The notes below the pieces were generated by a model that did not search any database, was not told the DNA's origin, and worked only from the letters and a program-made list of their open reading frames with translations. From assembly GCF_031764535.1 (NCBI RefSeq), contig NZ_CP134499.1, positions 4,402,001-4,466,000 on the forward strand: a DNA stretch of 64,000 nt, given 5' to 3'. Position 1 is the stretch's first letter. Each line of letters opens with the position of its first letter. The translations under genes and the position numbers were made by a program. Below are positions 18,230-27,675 of the stretch, in pieces. The stretch is from Pseudomonas sp. SG20056 (GTDB lineage: Bacteria > Pseudomonadota > Gammaproteobacteria > Pseudomonadales > Pseudomonadaceae).

Positions 18230-20104
18230 ATGCAGATCGAGTTACTGGAAATCCGCGATCACCTGCAGCGCTTCCCGCCCTTCGATGCGCTGCCCGACGA
18301 AAGCCTGGACGCCATCGCCCGGCAGATCGAGGTGGCCTACTTCAAGGCCGGCAGCGACATCCTGCTGTACGGCGCGGCGATTCACGAGCTGCACTATGTA
18401 CGCAGCGGCGCGGTGGAAATCTACCGACGCAACGGTGCGCTGTACAACCGCCTGAGCGAGGGCGATATCTTCGGCCAGGCCGGCCTGCTGCGCAGCAACA
18501 AGGTGCGCTTCCCGGCGCGGGCGATTGAAGACAGCCTGATCTACTTTATCCCCGCCACCCTGTTCGCCCAGCTCTGCGAAGAGCACGACGGCTTTGCCGA
18601 GTTCGTCGAGGCCGAAGGCCAGTCGCGGCTGAAATCTGCGGTGGAAAGCCAGGGCCAGGCCAGCGAGCTGATCCAGCTCAAGGTGCGCAAACTGATCTCC
18701 CGCCAGGCGGTCAGCGCGGCACCGCACACCACCGTGCAGCAGGCCGCGCAGCTGATGACCGAGCAGAGCGTGTCCTCACTGGTGATCGTCGACGACAGCG
18801 CATCTTCGGCCGGCATGGTCGGCATCCTCACCGACCGCGACCTGCGCACCCGCGTGCTCGCCGTTGGGCTGGACAGCGCCACGCCGGTCAGCGAGGTGAT
18901 GTCGCCAAATCCCATCACCGTTCAGGCGGATGACAGCGTATTCGACGCCATGCTGTGCATGCTCCGCCATAACATCCACTACCTGCCGGTGATGCAGCGG
19001 CGTCGGCCGATTGGCCTGATCAACCTCAGCGACATCATCCGCTACGAGTCGCAGAGCAGCCTGTACCTGGTCAACTCGATCTTCAACCAAACGGATGTCG
19101 CCGGCCTGCAGAGCCTGCTGGCGGACCTGCGCGGCACCTTCGTGCGCATGGTCAACGAACAGGCCACCGCGCATATGGTCGGCAGCGCCATGGCCGGCAT
19201 CGGCCGCGCCTTTACCCAGCGCCTGTTGGAGCTGGCCGAACAGCAACTCGGCCCGCCGCCGGTGCCTTACTGCTTTATGGTCGCCGGCTCCATGGCCCGT
19301 GATGAACAGCTGCTGGTCACCGATCAGGACAACGCCCTGGTGCTCGATGACCGCTTCGATCCGGCGCAGCACGATGCCTACTTCGCCGCCCTCGCCCAGT
19401 TCGTCAGCGACGGCCTGGCCGCCTGCGGTTACAGCTATTGCAAGGGCGGCATAATGGCCAGCAACGCCCAGTGGCGGCAGCCGCTGAGTGTCTGGCGCGA
19501 CTACTTCCAGCAGTGGATCGACCAACCCAAGCCGCAAACCCTGCTCAACAGCTGCATCTTCTTCGACCTCGACGGCGTGTATGGCGAGGTCGAACTGGTG
19601 GAAAACCTCAAAGACCTGCTCGCGCAGAAAGCCAGCAGCAACCCGGCCTTCCTTGCCGCCCTGGCGCGCAACGCCCTCAACCGCACGCCACCGCTGGGCT
19701 TCTTCCGCACCTTTGTGATGGAAACCGACGGCCAGCAGAAGCACATCATCAACCTCAAGGGCCGTGGCACCGCGCCGCTCACCGACCTGATCCGCGTGCA
19801 CGCCCTAGCCTGCGGCAGCAAAGCGCAGAACTCCCTGGAGCGCTTGGACGCCATCGGCAAAACCAAACTGCTGCAGCCCGAAGCCATCAGCCAGCTGCGC
19901 TACGCTTTGGAGTTTCTCAGCCTGGTGCGGGTGCGCCACCAAGCCCTGGCCGTGGCCGAAGGGCGCCCGCCGGGCAACTACATCGAACCGGCAACGCTGT
20001 CCGCCAGCGAACGGCACACCCTCAAGGAAGCCTTTGGCGTGCTCAGCAACGCGCAGAAATTCCTGCGTTTCCGCTACCCTGCACAACCGGGCAAAACCCT
20101 GTGA
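18230..20104 (+). CDS. cNMP-binding / CBS / DUF294 nucleotidyltransferase-like protein
   Basis: A 624-residue multidomain signalling protein. An N-terminal cyclic-nucleotide-binding-like domain spans residues ~1-125. Two CBS repeats follow (~155-280; SSLVIVDD, GILTDRDLRTRVLAVG, HNIHYLPVMQRRRPIGLI). The DUF294 nucleotidyltransferase domain has GSMARDEQLLVTDQDNAL near residue 352, with Ser/Arg and paired acidic residues of the fold. A DUF294_C substrate-binding helical domain completes it. Its stop overlaps the start of a DEDDh exonuclease (GTGA), a pairing that is conserved in Pseudomonas. Target and ligand are unknown. Confidence 0.9.
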   Translation: MQIELLEIRDHLQRFPPFDALPDESLDAIARQIEVAYFKAGSDILLYGAAIHELHYVRSGAVEIYRRNGALYNRLSEGDIFGQAGLLRSNKVRFPARAIEDSLIYFIPATLFAQLCEEHDGFAEFVEAEGQSRLKSAVESQGQASELIQLKVRKLISRQAVSAAPHTTVQQAAQLMTEQSVSSLVIVDDSASSAGMVGILTDRDLRTRVLAVGLDSATPVSEVMSPNPITVQADDSVFDAMLCMLRHNIHYLPVMQRRRPIGLINLSDIIRYESQSSLYLVNSIFNQTDVAGLQSLLADLRGTFVRMVNEQATAHMVGSAMAGIGRAFTQRLLELAEQQLGPPPVPYCFMVAGSMARDEQLLVTDQDNALVLDDRFDPAQHDAYFAALAQFVSDGLAACGYSYCKGGIMASNAQWRQPLSVWRDYFQQWIDQPKPQTLLNSCIFFDLDGVYGEVELVENLKDLLAQKASSNPAFLAALARNALNRTPPLGFFRTFVMETDGQQKHIINLKGRGTAPLTDLIRVHALACGSKAQNSLERLDAIGKTKLLQPEAISQLRYALEFLSLVRVRHQALAVAEGRPPGNYIEPATLSASERHTLKEAFGVLSNAQKFLRFRYPAQPGKTL

Positions 20105-20805
20105 CCGCCACAGCACTGGACTGGGCCGCGCGCTTTGCCGAACTCGCCAGCAGCGCCCGCGACCCACGCCTGCAAGCCTTCTACCGGGCCGGCTGCGTAA
20201 CCGCCGACACCCCGCTGGAGCAGGTGCCGCTACTGGCCCTGGACGTGGAAACCACCGGCCTGGACGCCAACCAGCACGCCATCGTCAGCCTCGGCCTGCT
20301 GCCCTTCAGCCTGCAACGCATCCGCTGCGGCGCAGCACGCTACTGGGTGGTCAAACCGGCCAGCGAGCTGAGCGGCGAATCGGTGACCTTCCACCACATC
20401 ACCCACTCCGACATCCGCCACGCGCCGCGCTTAGAGCAAATCCTCGACGAGCTGCTGACGGTCATGGCCGGCAAGGTGATGGTGGTGCACTACCGCAACA
20501 TCGAGCGCAGCTTTCTCGACCAGGCGCTGCGCCAGCAAGTGGGCGAAGGTTTGCAGTTCCCGGTGATCGACACCATGCAGCTGGAGGCGCGCCTGTATCC
20601 CAAGCGCCAACCGGGCTGGCTGGGCCGCTTGCTGGGCCGCCAGCCGGTGTCGATCCGTTTGGCTGATACCCGCCTGCGTTACAACCTACCGCTGTACCAG
20701 GCGCACCATGCGTTGACCGATGCGCTGGCCACTGCCGAATTGCTGCAGGCGCAGGTGGCGACGCGCTATGCGGCGGATACGCCGGTGGGGGAATTGTGGA
20801 GTTGA
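20101..20805 (+). CDS. DEDDh 3'-5' exonuclease (DnaQ/epsilon-like)
   Basis: A 234-residue exonuclease. ExoI motif is LALDVETTGLD (Asp/Glu near residue 43), ExoII is VVHYRNIERSFLD and ExoIII is HALTDALATAEL with the catalytic His and Asp. The GTG start overlaps the upstream stop by four bases. It is not the replicative epsilon subunit gene, which lies elsewhere in Pseudomonas. Coupling to a CBS/nucleotidyltransferase regulator suggests a regulated nucleic-acid or nucleotide turnover role, which is inference. Confidence 0.87.
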   Translation: MTATALDWAARFAELASSARDPRLQAFYRAGCVTADTPLEQVPLLALDVETTGLDANQHAIVSLGLLPFSLQRIRCGAARYWVVKPASELSGESVTFHHITHSDIRHAPRLEQILDELLTVMAGKVMVVHYRNIERSFLDQALRQQVGEGLQFPVIDTMQLEARLYPKRQPGWLGRLLGRQPVSIRLADTRLRYNLPLYQAHHALTDALATAELLQAQVATRYAADTPVGELWS

Positions 20806-20914
20806 GGCCGCTACTCGGAATCGACTTGGGCGGCACACACCACCACGCTTGATTTATACGCTGAACAAGCCTTCTAAATAACCCAGCCCGGATTTACGAC
20901 TTAGAGAACTCAGG

Positions 20915-21126
20915 ATGACTAGTTTCGACTGGCACAGCGACAGAATAACGGCAGAAACACCGATCACTACGACCTATCGAAATACACAGAATGTTCGCCG
21001 TTTTTGACGGAAGCTTGCGGCCCAGGTTTCCAATTTAATCGCGCGTTTATGGCGTGGATAAAAGATGGGTCGCCCAAAACAATGGGCGACGTGGCCGCTG
21101 AATGGCTGCGGCGCCAGCAGCAGTAG
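20915..21126 (+). pseudogene. DUF6434-type small gene interrupted by a one-base frameshift
   Basis: The first frame gives MTSFDWHSDRITAETPIT, then YRNTQNVRRF, and stops at TGA (21005-21007). The next frame continues without a break as TEACGPGFQFNRAFMAWI, then KDGSPKTMGDVAAEWLRRQ, ending TAG at 21124. Together these match what I recall of the DUF6434 domain (..DWHS..NTQNVRRFL...FMAWIK..PKTMGDVA..WL). Adding one T to the TTTTT run at 21001-21005 restores one frame of about 70 codons. It is either a true frameshift mutation or a homopolymer sequencing error. The family function is unknown. Confidence 0.75.
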
Positions 21127-21180
21127 CGAAGAGACAAGCAACACCGTTGTCCGTCGCCGCTGCACCCAAACGCCGGGCAT

Positions 21181-21205
21181 AAAAAAGCGCGCCCAAAGGC
21201 GCGCT
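21181..21205 (-). terminator. Rho-independent terminator of the BCCT transporter gene
   Basis: On the minus strand AGCGCGCC, a 4-base loop, GGCGCGCT and a T6 run. It lies about 25 bases past the transporter stop codon. Classic strong intrinsic terminator. Confidence 0.88.
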
Positions 21206-21228
21206 CTTGTACTACCTGCCAACAGCGG

Positions 21229-22896
21229 TCAGCGCGGTTCGCTCATCAAGCCTTTGACGATCGACACACAGCCCACCAGCAGCACGATGGTAAACGGCAA
21301 CCCCGTCGACACCGCCATGGCCTGCAGGGCTACCAGGCCGCCGCCGAGCAGCAGGGCGATGGCGATGATGCCCTCGATCACCACCCAGAACACCCGCTGC
21401 GGCACAGGCGCGTTGACCTTGCCGCCGGCGGTGATGGTATCGATCACCAACGAGCCGGAGTCCGACGAGGTGACGAAGAACACGATCACCAGCACGATGC
21501 CGATAAACGAGCTGATCTCCGCCAACGGCAGTTCCGCCAGCATGGCAAACAGCTTCAGCTCCAGCGCGGCGTCCTGCACACCGGTAAAGCCATCGCTGAC
21601 CAGCTGACTGATGCCGGTGCCACCGAAGGCGGTCATCCACAGCACCGACACCAGCGACGGCACCAGCAGCACGGCAATCAGAAACTCACGCACGGTGCGG
21701 CCACGGCTGACGCGGGCGATAAACATGCCCACGAACGGCGACCAGCTGATCCACCAGGCCCAGTAGAAGGCCGTCCAGCCTTGGCTGAAGTTGGCGTCTT
21801 CACGGCCGACCGGATTGGACAGCGCCGGCAGATGCTGCAGATAAGCGCCGAGGTTGTCGAAGAAGCCGGTGAGGATGGCCAGGGTCGGCCCGGCGATGAT
21901 CACGAACAGCAGCAACAAAATGGCCAGGCCCATGTTCAGCTCGGACAGGCGTTTGACGCCCTTGTCCAAACCCGCCAGTACCGACACCAGGGCGATGGCG
22001 GTGATGCCGATAATCAGCAGTACCTTGCTCGCGTCTGTGGCGGCGATGCCGAACAGTTTGTCCAGGCCGGCAGCTGCCTGTTCCGCACCCAGGCCGAGGG
22101 AGGTGGCCAGGCCGAACAGGGTGGCGAACACCGCGAGGATGTCGATGATATGCCCCGGCCAGCCCCACACGCGCTCACCGAGAATCGGATAGAAGATCGA
22201 GCGGATCGACAGCGGCAGGCCCTTGTTGAAGGAGAACAGCGCCAGCGCCAGGGCGACTATGGCGTAGATCGCCCAGGGGTGCAGGCCCCAGTGGAAGATG
22301 GTCGCGGCCATACCCAAGCGCGCTGCGCCTTCGGCATCACCGGCAGCGCCAGCCAGGGGCGCCCAGTCGGTGCGTAAGCCGTCTTCACCGACGCTGACCC
22401 CGCCCATGGCTGCCGAGAAGTGCGACATCGGCTCGGCCACGCCGTAGAACATCAGGCCGATGCCCATACCGGCGGCGAACAGCATGGAGAACCAGCCGAC
22501 GTAGCTGTAGTCCGCCGTGGCATCCATACCGCCGAGGCGTACCTTACCCAGCGGCGAGACGATCAGGCCGAGGCAGAGCAGTACGAAGATGTTCGCCGAA
22601 CCGAGGAAGAACCAGGCCAGGTGATGGGTGAGCCAGCCGCGCATGGCGCTGAACAACGGCTCCACCTGGTTTTGCAGGGCCAGGGTCAGCACCACAAACA
22701 GCACGATGGTCAGTGCCGAAATGCTGAAAACCTTGCCGTGGATGTCGAGGGAGAAAGAGAACTGCCCTTTGATGTTGTCCTGACCGATGACGTAGTCGGT
22801 ATCGATCAGATTAGCCTCGCCCGAAGGGGCGGGGATGCCGTCCAGAATTGCCGCTTCTGGTTGCGGGGTCGTGTCAGACGAAGGGTCTTTTTCCAT
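21229..22896 (-). CDS. BCCT-family transporter (betaine/choline/carnitine)
   Basis: A 555-residue secondary transporter with about 12 membrane helices. The family signature FYWAWWISWSPFVGMFIARV is in helix 8, with GMGIGLMFYGVAEPM in helix 3 and IFHWGLHPWAIYAIV after it. An N-terminal ~60-residue cytoplasmic tail precedes helix 1. The C-terminus is short, so osmosensing through a long C-tail as in BetP is not evident. The start at MEKDPSS has GGAG about 7 bases upstream. The substrate within the betaine/choline group cannot be assigned. Confidence 0.9.
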   Translation of the reverse strand: MEKDPSSDTTPQPEAAILDGIPAPSGEANLIDTDYVIGQDNIKGQFSFSLDIHGKVFSISALTIVLFVVLTLALQNQVEPLFSAMRGWLTHHLAWFFLGSANIFVLLCLGLIVSPLGKVRLGGMDATADYSYVGWFSMLFAAGMGIGLMFYGVAEPMSHFSAAMGGVSVGEDGLRTDWAPLAGAAGDAEGAARLGMAATIFHWGLHPWAIYAIVALALALFSFNKGLPLSIRSIFYPILGERVWGWPGHIIDILAVFATLFGLATSLGLGAEQAAAGLDKLFGIAATDASKVLLIIGITAIALVSVLAGLDKGVKRLSELNMGLAILLLLFVIIAGPTLAILTGFFDNLGAYLQHLPALSNPVGREDANFSQGWTAFYWAWWISWSPFVGMFIARVSRGRTVREFLIAVLLVPSLVSVLWMTAFGGTGISQLVSDGFTGVQDAALELKLFAMLAELPLAEISSFIGIVLVIVFFVTSSDSGSLVIDTITAGGKVNAPVPQRVFWVVIEGIIAIALLLGGGLVALQAMAVSTGLPFTIVLLVGCVSIVKGLMSEPR

Positions 22897-23160
22897 ATGG
22901 AATGCTCCTTTGGCGTGTGGCACGCATTACGCGCACGAGGACGGATTGCCCTACTCGTACAGCCGCAAAACCGGCGGCTGCGGGGTACAGGGTAACAGCC
23001 ATAGCTCATTCGTGCAGGCGCAAGGCCAGTATTGGCGGCCATTACGGCCCTTTACCCGGCGGTTTTTTGCACTTTGGGTCAGATTATCTCTGTGGCAAAA
23101 CTCCCGCTTTGCCGAGCTATTAGCTATGGTTTGGCTAAGGCCTTAGGGTCGCTGTACGAG

Positions 23161-23916
23161 ATGTCGTCCATGAGACTCCTGCTGCCCTTGCTGGCATGCC
23201 TGTCATTCCAGCTGCTGTCGTCGGCACAGGCAGAGACCTTCAAGATCGGGGTCGAGCTGCAGCCCTACCTGCCTTACTCCAACGTGCAGGATGGTCAATA
23301 TCTGGGTTACGGCCGCGACCTGCTCGACGCCTTCGCCACGCACCAGGGCCATGAATTTATCTACCAACCACTGCCGGTGCGGCGCCTGCTTAGCGAATTT
23401 CTCAGCAACCGGGTGGATTTCAAATACCCGGACAACCCGCGCTGGAATGGCGACCTGAAACAAGGCCACACCCTGCATTACAGCCAGGCAGCGGCGCCGG
23501 CCATCGATGGCGTGCTGGTCAAGCCGCAGTTTCTCGGCAAGGGCACACAGCGCCTGCGCCGCCTCGGCACCCAGCGCGGCTTTACCCCCTGGCCGTACTT
23601 GAATGACATCAAGGCCGGCAAGATCCTGCTGATCCAGGCCAACCAGATCGACTCGCTGCTGGCCATGGCCATGAGTGACCGCGTCGACGGCGTTTACCTC
23701 AACCCGCAAGTGGTGCGTCATCAGTTCTACAACAGCGCGGAAAACAGCCTGGTGTTCGACCCCAAACTGCCCTATCAGAATGACCACTACTTCCTTTCCA
23801 GCATCAACCACCCCAAAGTGATCAAGCAGTTCGACGCCTTCCTCACCAGCCAGGCCGAGCTGGTGCAGACGCTGAAGGAACGCCACGGCATCAGCGACCC
23901 GCTTAACGGCCAGTGA
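23161..23916 (+). CDS. Periplasmic solute-binding protein-like, paralogue of the 4107 gene
   Basis: A 251-residue exported protein with a signal peptide ending near SSAQA. It shares with the protein encoded at 4107-4838 the motifs LPYS, YPDNP, HYSQ, DGVYLNPQVVRHQF and FLSSINHPKVIKQFD, so the two are paralogues. The fold is the amino-acid-type SBP_bac_3. No ABC permease or ATPase is adjacent. An alternative start is the ATG nine bases later (MRLLLPLL). It is divergent from the BCCT transporter, with about 260 bases between, in which I see no other gene. Ligand unknown. Confidence 0.78.
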   Translation: MSSMRLLLPLLACLSFQLLSSAQAETFKIGVELQPYLPYSNVQDGQYLGYGRDLLDAFATHQGHEFIYQPLPVRRLLSEFLSNRVDFKYPDNPRWNGDLKQGHTLHYSQAAAPAIDGVLVKPQFLGKGTQRLRRLGTQRGFTPWPYLNDIKAGKILLIQANQIDSLLAMAMSDRVDGVYLNPQVVRHQFYNSAENSLVFDPKLPYQNDHYFLSSINHPKVIKQFDAFLTSQAELVQTLKERHGISDPLNGQ

Positions 23917-23930
23917 CTCACCTCAGCGGC

Positions 23931-24446
23931 TTACTGCGGCTGCAACGTCCCGCAATCCGCCGCCACCCAGCGCGCGTGGCTTTGCATGCTGCTGCTCTGG
24001 CCGTCGAAGGTGCCGTTGACCGTTGAAGTGAATTCCTTGTCGCTGACAAAGCGCGTCTCCCCTTCGCCCTGGCCGTTGGGGCAGCTGAAGCGGAATTTCC
24101 ACAGCTCGTCGCTGCGCTCGGTGACTTCATTGCTGCAGCCGGACTCGGGGTCTTGCATGGGGATCTGCTGGGCTTTGATCTGCGCTTCGCTCATGCAGAT
24201 GCGCACGCCCTTGTCGCCCAGTTGCACGCCTTGCTGGGCCATCATCTGCTCCATCATTTGCCGTTGCTCGGGCGGCAGGTTTTTCATCTGCTCGAGCATC
24301 TGTTCCATCCCCGACACTGCCTGGCCGCCGACCTGCATATTGTTCGAGCTGATTTCCCAGAGGCCGGGCTGGATGTCCACCGCGCTGGCCAGGGCGGGCA
24401 ACAGGCAGAGGCTGAGTAACAGGGGGTTGCTAAGAACGCGGTGCAT
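23931..24446 (-). CDS. DUF3617 family periplasmic protein
   Basis: A 171-residue exported protein. The signal peptide is MHRVLSNPLLLSLCLLPALASA, followed by DIQPGLWEISSNNM, the typical DUF3617 opening. A Met/Gln-rich helix occupies residues ~45-75 (QMMEQMMAQQ). Cys residues in VRICMSEAQ, ESGCSNE, RFSCPNG and ADCGTL suggest two disulfides. The start has AGGAG about 6 bases upstream. It is convergent with the binding-protein gene. Function of the family is unknown. Confidence 0.83.
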   Translation of the reverse strand: MHRVLSNPLLLSLCLLPALASAVDIQPGLWEISSNNMQVGGQAVSGMEQMLEQMKNLPPEQRQMMEQMMAQQGVQLGDKGVRICMSEAQIKAQQIPMQDPESGCSNEVTERSDELWKFRFSCPNGQGEGETRFVSDKEFTSTVNGTFDGQSSSMQSHARWVAADCGTLQPQ

Positions 24447-24492
24447 AAGCGGCTCCTGAAATAAGTGGGCGACCCTGCAAGCGTAGACCCTC

Positions 24493-24993
24493 TTAGGACG
24501 CGTCCACCTCGACCTCTTCACGGTAGATACGCAGGCCGCGCGCCTGGTAGTTGGCCAGCGCGCTGGGGTGATCCAGGCTGCAGGTATGCACCCAGACCTT
24601 GGTGGTGCCGGGCCAGGCCCAGGCAGATTGCAGGGCGTGAGTCAGCAGCGGGCCGCCAAAACCCTGGCCGAAGAAGGCCTCAGCCAGGCCGAAATAGAGA
24701 ATCTCCACCGCGCCGTCGGCATCGCGCAGCAGCTCGTAATAGCCGGCGATGGCGCCCTGGTGATAGGCCACCCAGGTGCGGTGATTGGGCTGCTCAATCA
24801 GTTCGCGCCACTGCGCGTCCGTCCAGCTGAGTTTGTCGGTCCACTGCCAGGGCTCACCAACCAGCTGGTAGAGAAAGCGGTTGAGCTGAAACTGCTTGAG
24901 ATGGCATTCCACCACGCTCAGGTCAGCCGGCAGCGGCTTGGCGCGGATCTGCTCGGGGTGCTGCATGTCCAGGTAATAGGTGATGGTGCTCAT
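24493..24993 (-). CDS. GNAT-family N-acetyltransferase
   Basis: A 166-residue acetyltransferase. EILYFGLAEAFFGQGFGGPLL holds the acetyl-CoA loop (here GQGFGG in place of RGxGxG/A), and HPSALANYQARGLRIYREE is the usual C-terminal element. An N-terminal ~60-residue Trp-rich helical segment (PWQWTDKLSW) precedes the core. The start MSTITYYL has AGGAT close upstream; a start seven codons earlier is possible. Acceptor unknown. Confidence 0.85.
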   Translation of the reverse strand: MSTITYYLDMQHPEQIRAKPLPADLSVVECHLKQFQLNRFLYQLVGEPWQWTDKLSWTDAQWRELIEQPNHRTWVAYHQGAIAGYYELLRDADGAVEILYFGLAEAFFGQGFGGPLLTHALQSAWAWPGTTKVWVHTCSLDHPSALANYQARGLRIYREEVEVDAS

Positions 24994-25045
24994 AACATCC
25001 TGCTTGTCAGTCAATCGGCTGAAGCTAACCCTTACTGCAAACGAA

Positions 25046-25078
25046 CAAAACCCCCACCGGCTGGGCCAAATGGGGGTT
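25046..25078 (-). terminator. Terminator of the TAXI-TRAP operon
   Basis: On the minus strand AACCCCCA and TGGGGGTT form an 8-bp stem that runs straight into TTTGTT. It is about 50 bases downstream of the DUF1850 stop. Confidence 0.78.
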
Positions 25079-25124
25079 CTCCTCTACAACAACCAGGGCT
25101 TGTGGCCCGGGAGCAGACGCCGCC

Positions 25125-25547
25125 TTAGCCGTCGTCCTGGCCTGCCGCCGAGGCGGCCGGGGAGCTTTGCTCACAGCTCCAGAGTTCCAACGCCGGCTGG
25201 GTCGCTTGTGGCGGGCCGAGCCATTCACTCATCGAGTGGCAACGCTGGTTGAAACACAGTTGATAATCCCCTGCCTCGGGGGTTCGCCCCAAACGCAGTG
25301 GTTGCAAGGGTGGTAGCTGACGCTGGTAATGCCAGCTGCCCTCGCGCAGTTCGGCGCCGTCTGGAATCTCCATACCGGCCCCGGAACCCTTGACCCGCGC
25401 TTCGCCGAGCAGCAATCCCTCAGGCGTCACGCGGTAATCCTCTTCCCAACGAATCTTCTCTATCGTGTGTGTCCAGGCCAGGGTAAAGCTGGGCGTGGGC
25501 ACTTCTGCCCATACCGCGCCCGCCAAACCCAGGCACAGGCCGATCAC
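25125..25547 (-). CDS. DUF1850 protein, TRAP-associated
   Basis: A 140-residue protein with an N-terminal hydrophobic signal (MIGLCLGLAGAVWA). The DUF1850 core is FTLAWTHTIEKIRWEEDYRV and SGAGMEIPDGA. These small proteins almost always accompany TAXI-type TRAP transporters with fused membrane subunits. Its start overlaps the permease stop by four bases. The C-terminal ~25 residues are Ser/Ala-rich and probably disordered. Exact role in transport is not known. Confidence 0.85.
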   Translation of the reverse strand: MIGLCLGLAGAVWAEVPTPSFTLAWTHTIEKIRWEEDYRVTPEGLLLGEARVKGSGAGMEIPDGAELREGSWHYQRQLPPLQPLRLGRTPEAGDYQLCFNQRCHSMSEWLGPPQATQPALELWSCEQSSPAASAAGQDDG

Positions 25548-27571
25548 GCCGCCGCTACCTGGGCGCGATGCGCACGCCAGAAGTGCTGGGCGATAAACAG
25601 CGCAGCCAGGGCGAAGCCGATCTCGTCACTCATCGGTGTCGCCAGGATCAGGCTGGCACCGGCAGCAAAGCCCAGCGCGCGCTCCCACCAGCTCAGTTTG
25701 GCCTGCAGGTAACCGGTAAACACCACTCCCCAGATGCCGATGGCCAGCAGTGCCTTGAGCACCACATAAAGGGTGGCCAACAGACTGTCGCCCTGCAGCA
25801 TCAGCGCCGGCTCATAGACCGCCATAAACGGCACCACAAACCCGGCCACGGCGATGCGAATCGCCCACAGGCTGATCTTCAGGCCGCTTTCCTTGGCAAT
25901 CGGTGCGGCTGCGAAACAGGCCAGCGCCACCGGCGGCGTAAGGTCGGCCATGATGCCGAAATAGAACACGAACATGTGTGACACGATCAGCGGCACGCCC
26001 AGCTCCAGCAGCGCCGGCGCAGCAATCGAACTGGTGATGATGTAGTTGGGAATGGTCGGGATGCCCATGCCCAGCACCAGGCAGGTGAGCATGGTCAGCA
26101 CCAGCGAGAGGAACAGGTTGTCCTGGCCGATGGCGAGGATGTAGCCGGCAAAAGTCGAAGCCACCCCGGTCAGCGAGACCACGCCGATAATTACCCCCAC
26201 CAGGGCGCAGGCAATGCCCACCGGCACGGCATGGCGTGCGCCTTCCACCAGCGCATGCAGGCAGATCACCAGGGTGTCGCGGCCGCCTTTGATAAACCAG
26301 CACACCGCCACCAATAGCGCGACGACGCCAAACACCACACCGATACCGAGCTGGAAGAAGCCGGCGCAGAGCACGCCCAGGGCAATCCAGAAGGCAAAGC
26401 GCATGACCTTGGACGACACCCGCAGGATGATCGCCGAGCCGAGAATCACGATGGCGGTCAGGGCCAGGCCGACCATGCCGGAGAACAGCGGCGTGCGTCC
26501 GGAGAACAGCAGGTAGATGAGGATGAACAGCGGAATCAGCAGATACCAGCGCTCTTTGATCGCCGTCCAAGGATTCGGGCACTGGTCTTTCGGCAGCCCC
26601 TGCAGGTTGGCGCGCTTGGCTTCCAGGTGAACCATCCAGAACACCGAACCGAAATACAGCAGCGCCGGAATCAACGCGGCCTTGGCCACCTCGAAGAACG
26701 GCACGTTAATCGTCTCGGCCATGATAAAGGCCACCGCACCCATGATCGGCGGCATGATCTGGCTGCCCATCGACGAGGTCGCTTCCACGCCACCGGCAAA
26801 CGCCGGCTTGTAGCCGAAACGCTTCATCAGCGGGATGGTGAACTGGCCGGTGGTGACCACGTTGGCCACGCCCGAACCGGTGATGGTGCCCATCAGCGCC
26901 GACGACACCACCGACACCTTGGCCGGGCCGCCGAGTTTGTGGCCGAACAGGCCCATGGCGAAATCGGTGAACAGCTTGATCATCCCGGCCTGTTCGAGGA
27001 ACGCGCCGAACAGGATAAACAGGAAGATATAGGTGGCCGATACATAGGTCGGCGTGCCGTACAGCCCCTCGGTGCCGAAGGCCAGCTGGTTAACGATCTG
27101 GTCGATGGCATAGCCACGGTGCATCAGGTCGCCCGGCAGGTACTGGCCGAACAGGCCGTAGGCGAGAAACAGCGCGCAGATCAGCGGCAGGGCAATGCCC
27201 ATCACCCGCCGAGCGGCTTCAAACACCAGCACGATCAGCACCAGGCCGACGACCATGTCGCTCTGGGTCAGATCACCGGAACGCTGAATCAGATCGGCTT
27301 CGAAATACCACTGGTAAAACGCCGTGGCCATGCCGGCCATGCCCAGTAGCCAGGCCAGCGGCTGCCAAGGCTGCTCCTTGCCACGGGCGGGAAAACAGAG
27401 AAACACCACCAGCAGCAGAAAGCCCACATGCACGGCACGCAGAATCTGGCTGGATACCGGGTGGAAGGCCGCGGTGATGATCTGGAAGATGGAGAACAGC
27501 AGCGCGACATAAAACAGCGCTTTCGGCCAATCGCTGGGGTTGGCGGCGAGGCCTTGGTTTTGCTCACTCAT
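25544..27571 (-). CDS. TRAP transporter, fused 4TM/12TM permease (TAXI system)
   Basis: A 675-residue inner-membrane protein combining the small (DctQ-like) and large (DctM-like) TRAP subunits, as is usual for TAXI systems. The large-subunit part has PTYVSATYIFLFILFGAFLE, GTITGSGVANVVTTGQFTIP (the Na+/ligand-site region) and MGIPTIPNYIITSSIAAPAL. About 16-18 helices are visible. It imports an organic anion using a sodium or proton gradient with the TAXI binding protein encoded upstream. An inverted repeat lies in the gap between the two genes. Confidence 0.92.
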   Translation of the reverse strand: MSEQNQGLAANPSDWPKALFYVALLFSIFQIITAAFHPVSSQILRAVHVGFLLLVVFLCFPARGKEQPWQPLAWLLGMAGMATAFYQWYFEADLIQRSGDLTQSDMVVGLVLIVLVFEAARRVMGIALPLICALFLAYGLFGQYLPGDLMHRGYAIDQIVNQLAFGTEGLYGTPTYVSATYIFLFILFGAFLEQAGMIKLFTDFAMGLFGHKLGGPAKVSVVSSALMGTITGSGVANVVTTGQFTIPLMKRFGYKPAFAGGVEATSSMGSQIMPPIMGAVAFIMAETINVPFFEVAKAALIPALLYFGSVFWMVHLEAKRANLQGLPKDQCPNPWTAIKERWYLLIPLFILIYLLFSGRTPLFSGMVGLALTAIVILGSAIILRVSSKVMRFAFWIALGVLCAGFFQLGIGVVFGVVALLVAVCWFIKGGRDTLVICLHALVEGARHAVPVGIACALVGVIIGVVSLTGVASTFAGYILAIGQDNLFLSLVLTMLTCLVLGMGIPTIPNYIITSSIAAPALLELGVPLIVSHMFVFYFGIMADLTPPVALACFAAAPIAKESGLKISLWAIRIAVAGFVVPFMAVYEPALMLQGDSLLATLYVVLKALLAIGIWGVVFTGYLQAKLSWWERALGFAAGASLILATPMSDEIGFALAALFIAQHFWRAHRAQVAAA

Positions 27572-27675
27572 GAAGGTCACACCCTCGTTACAACGTCGAT
27601 AGCGCAAGAGTCGCCAACAAAACCTGCCGTGGCCTGCACGCCGGTTTTATTCGCAGCTCTAGCTCGTGTCCGGAG

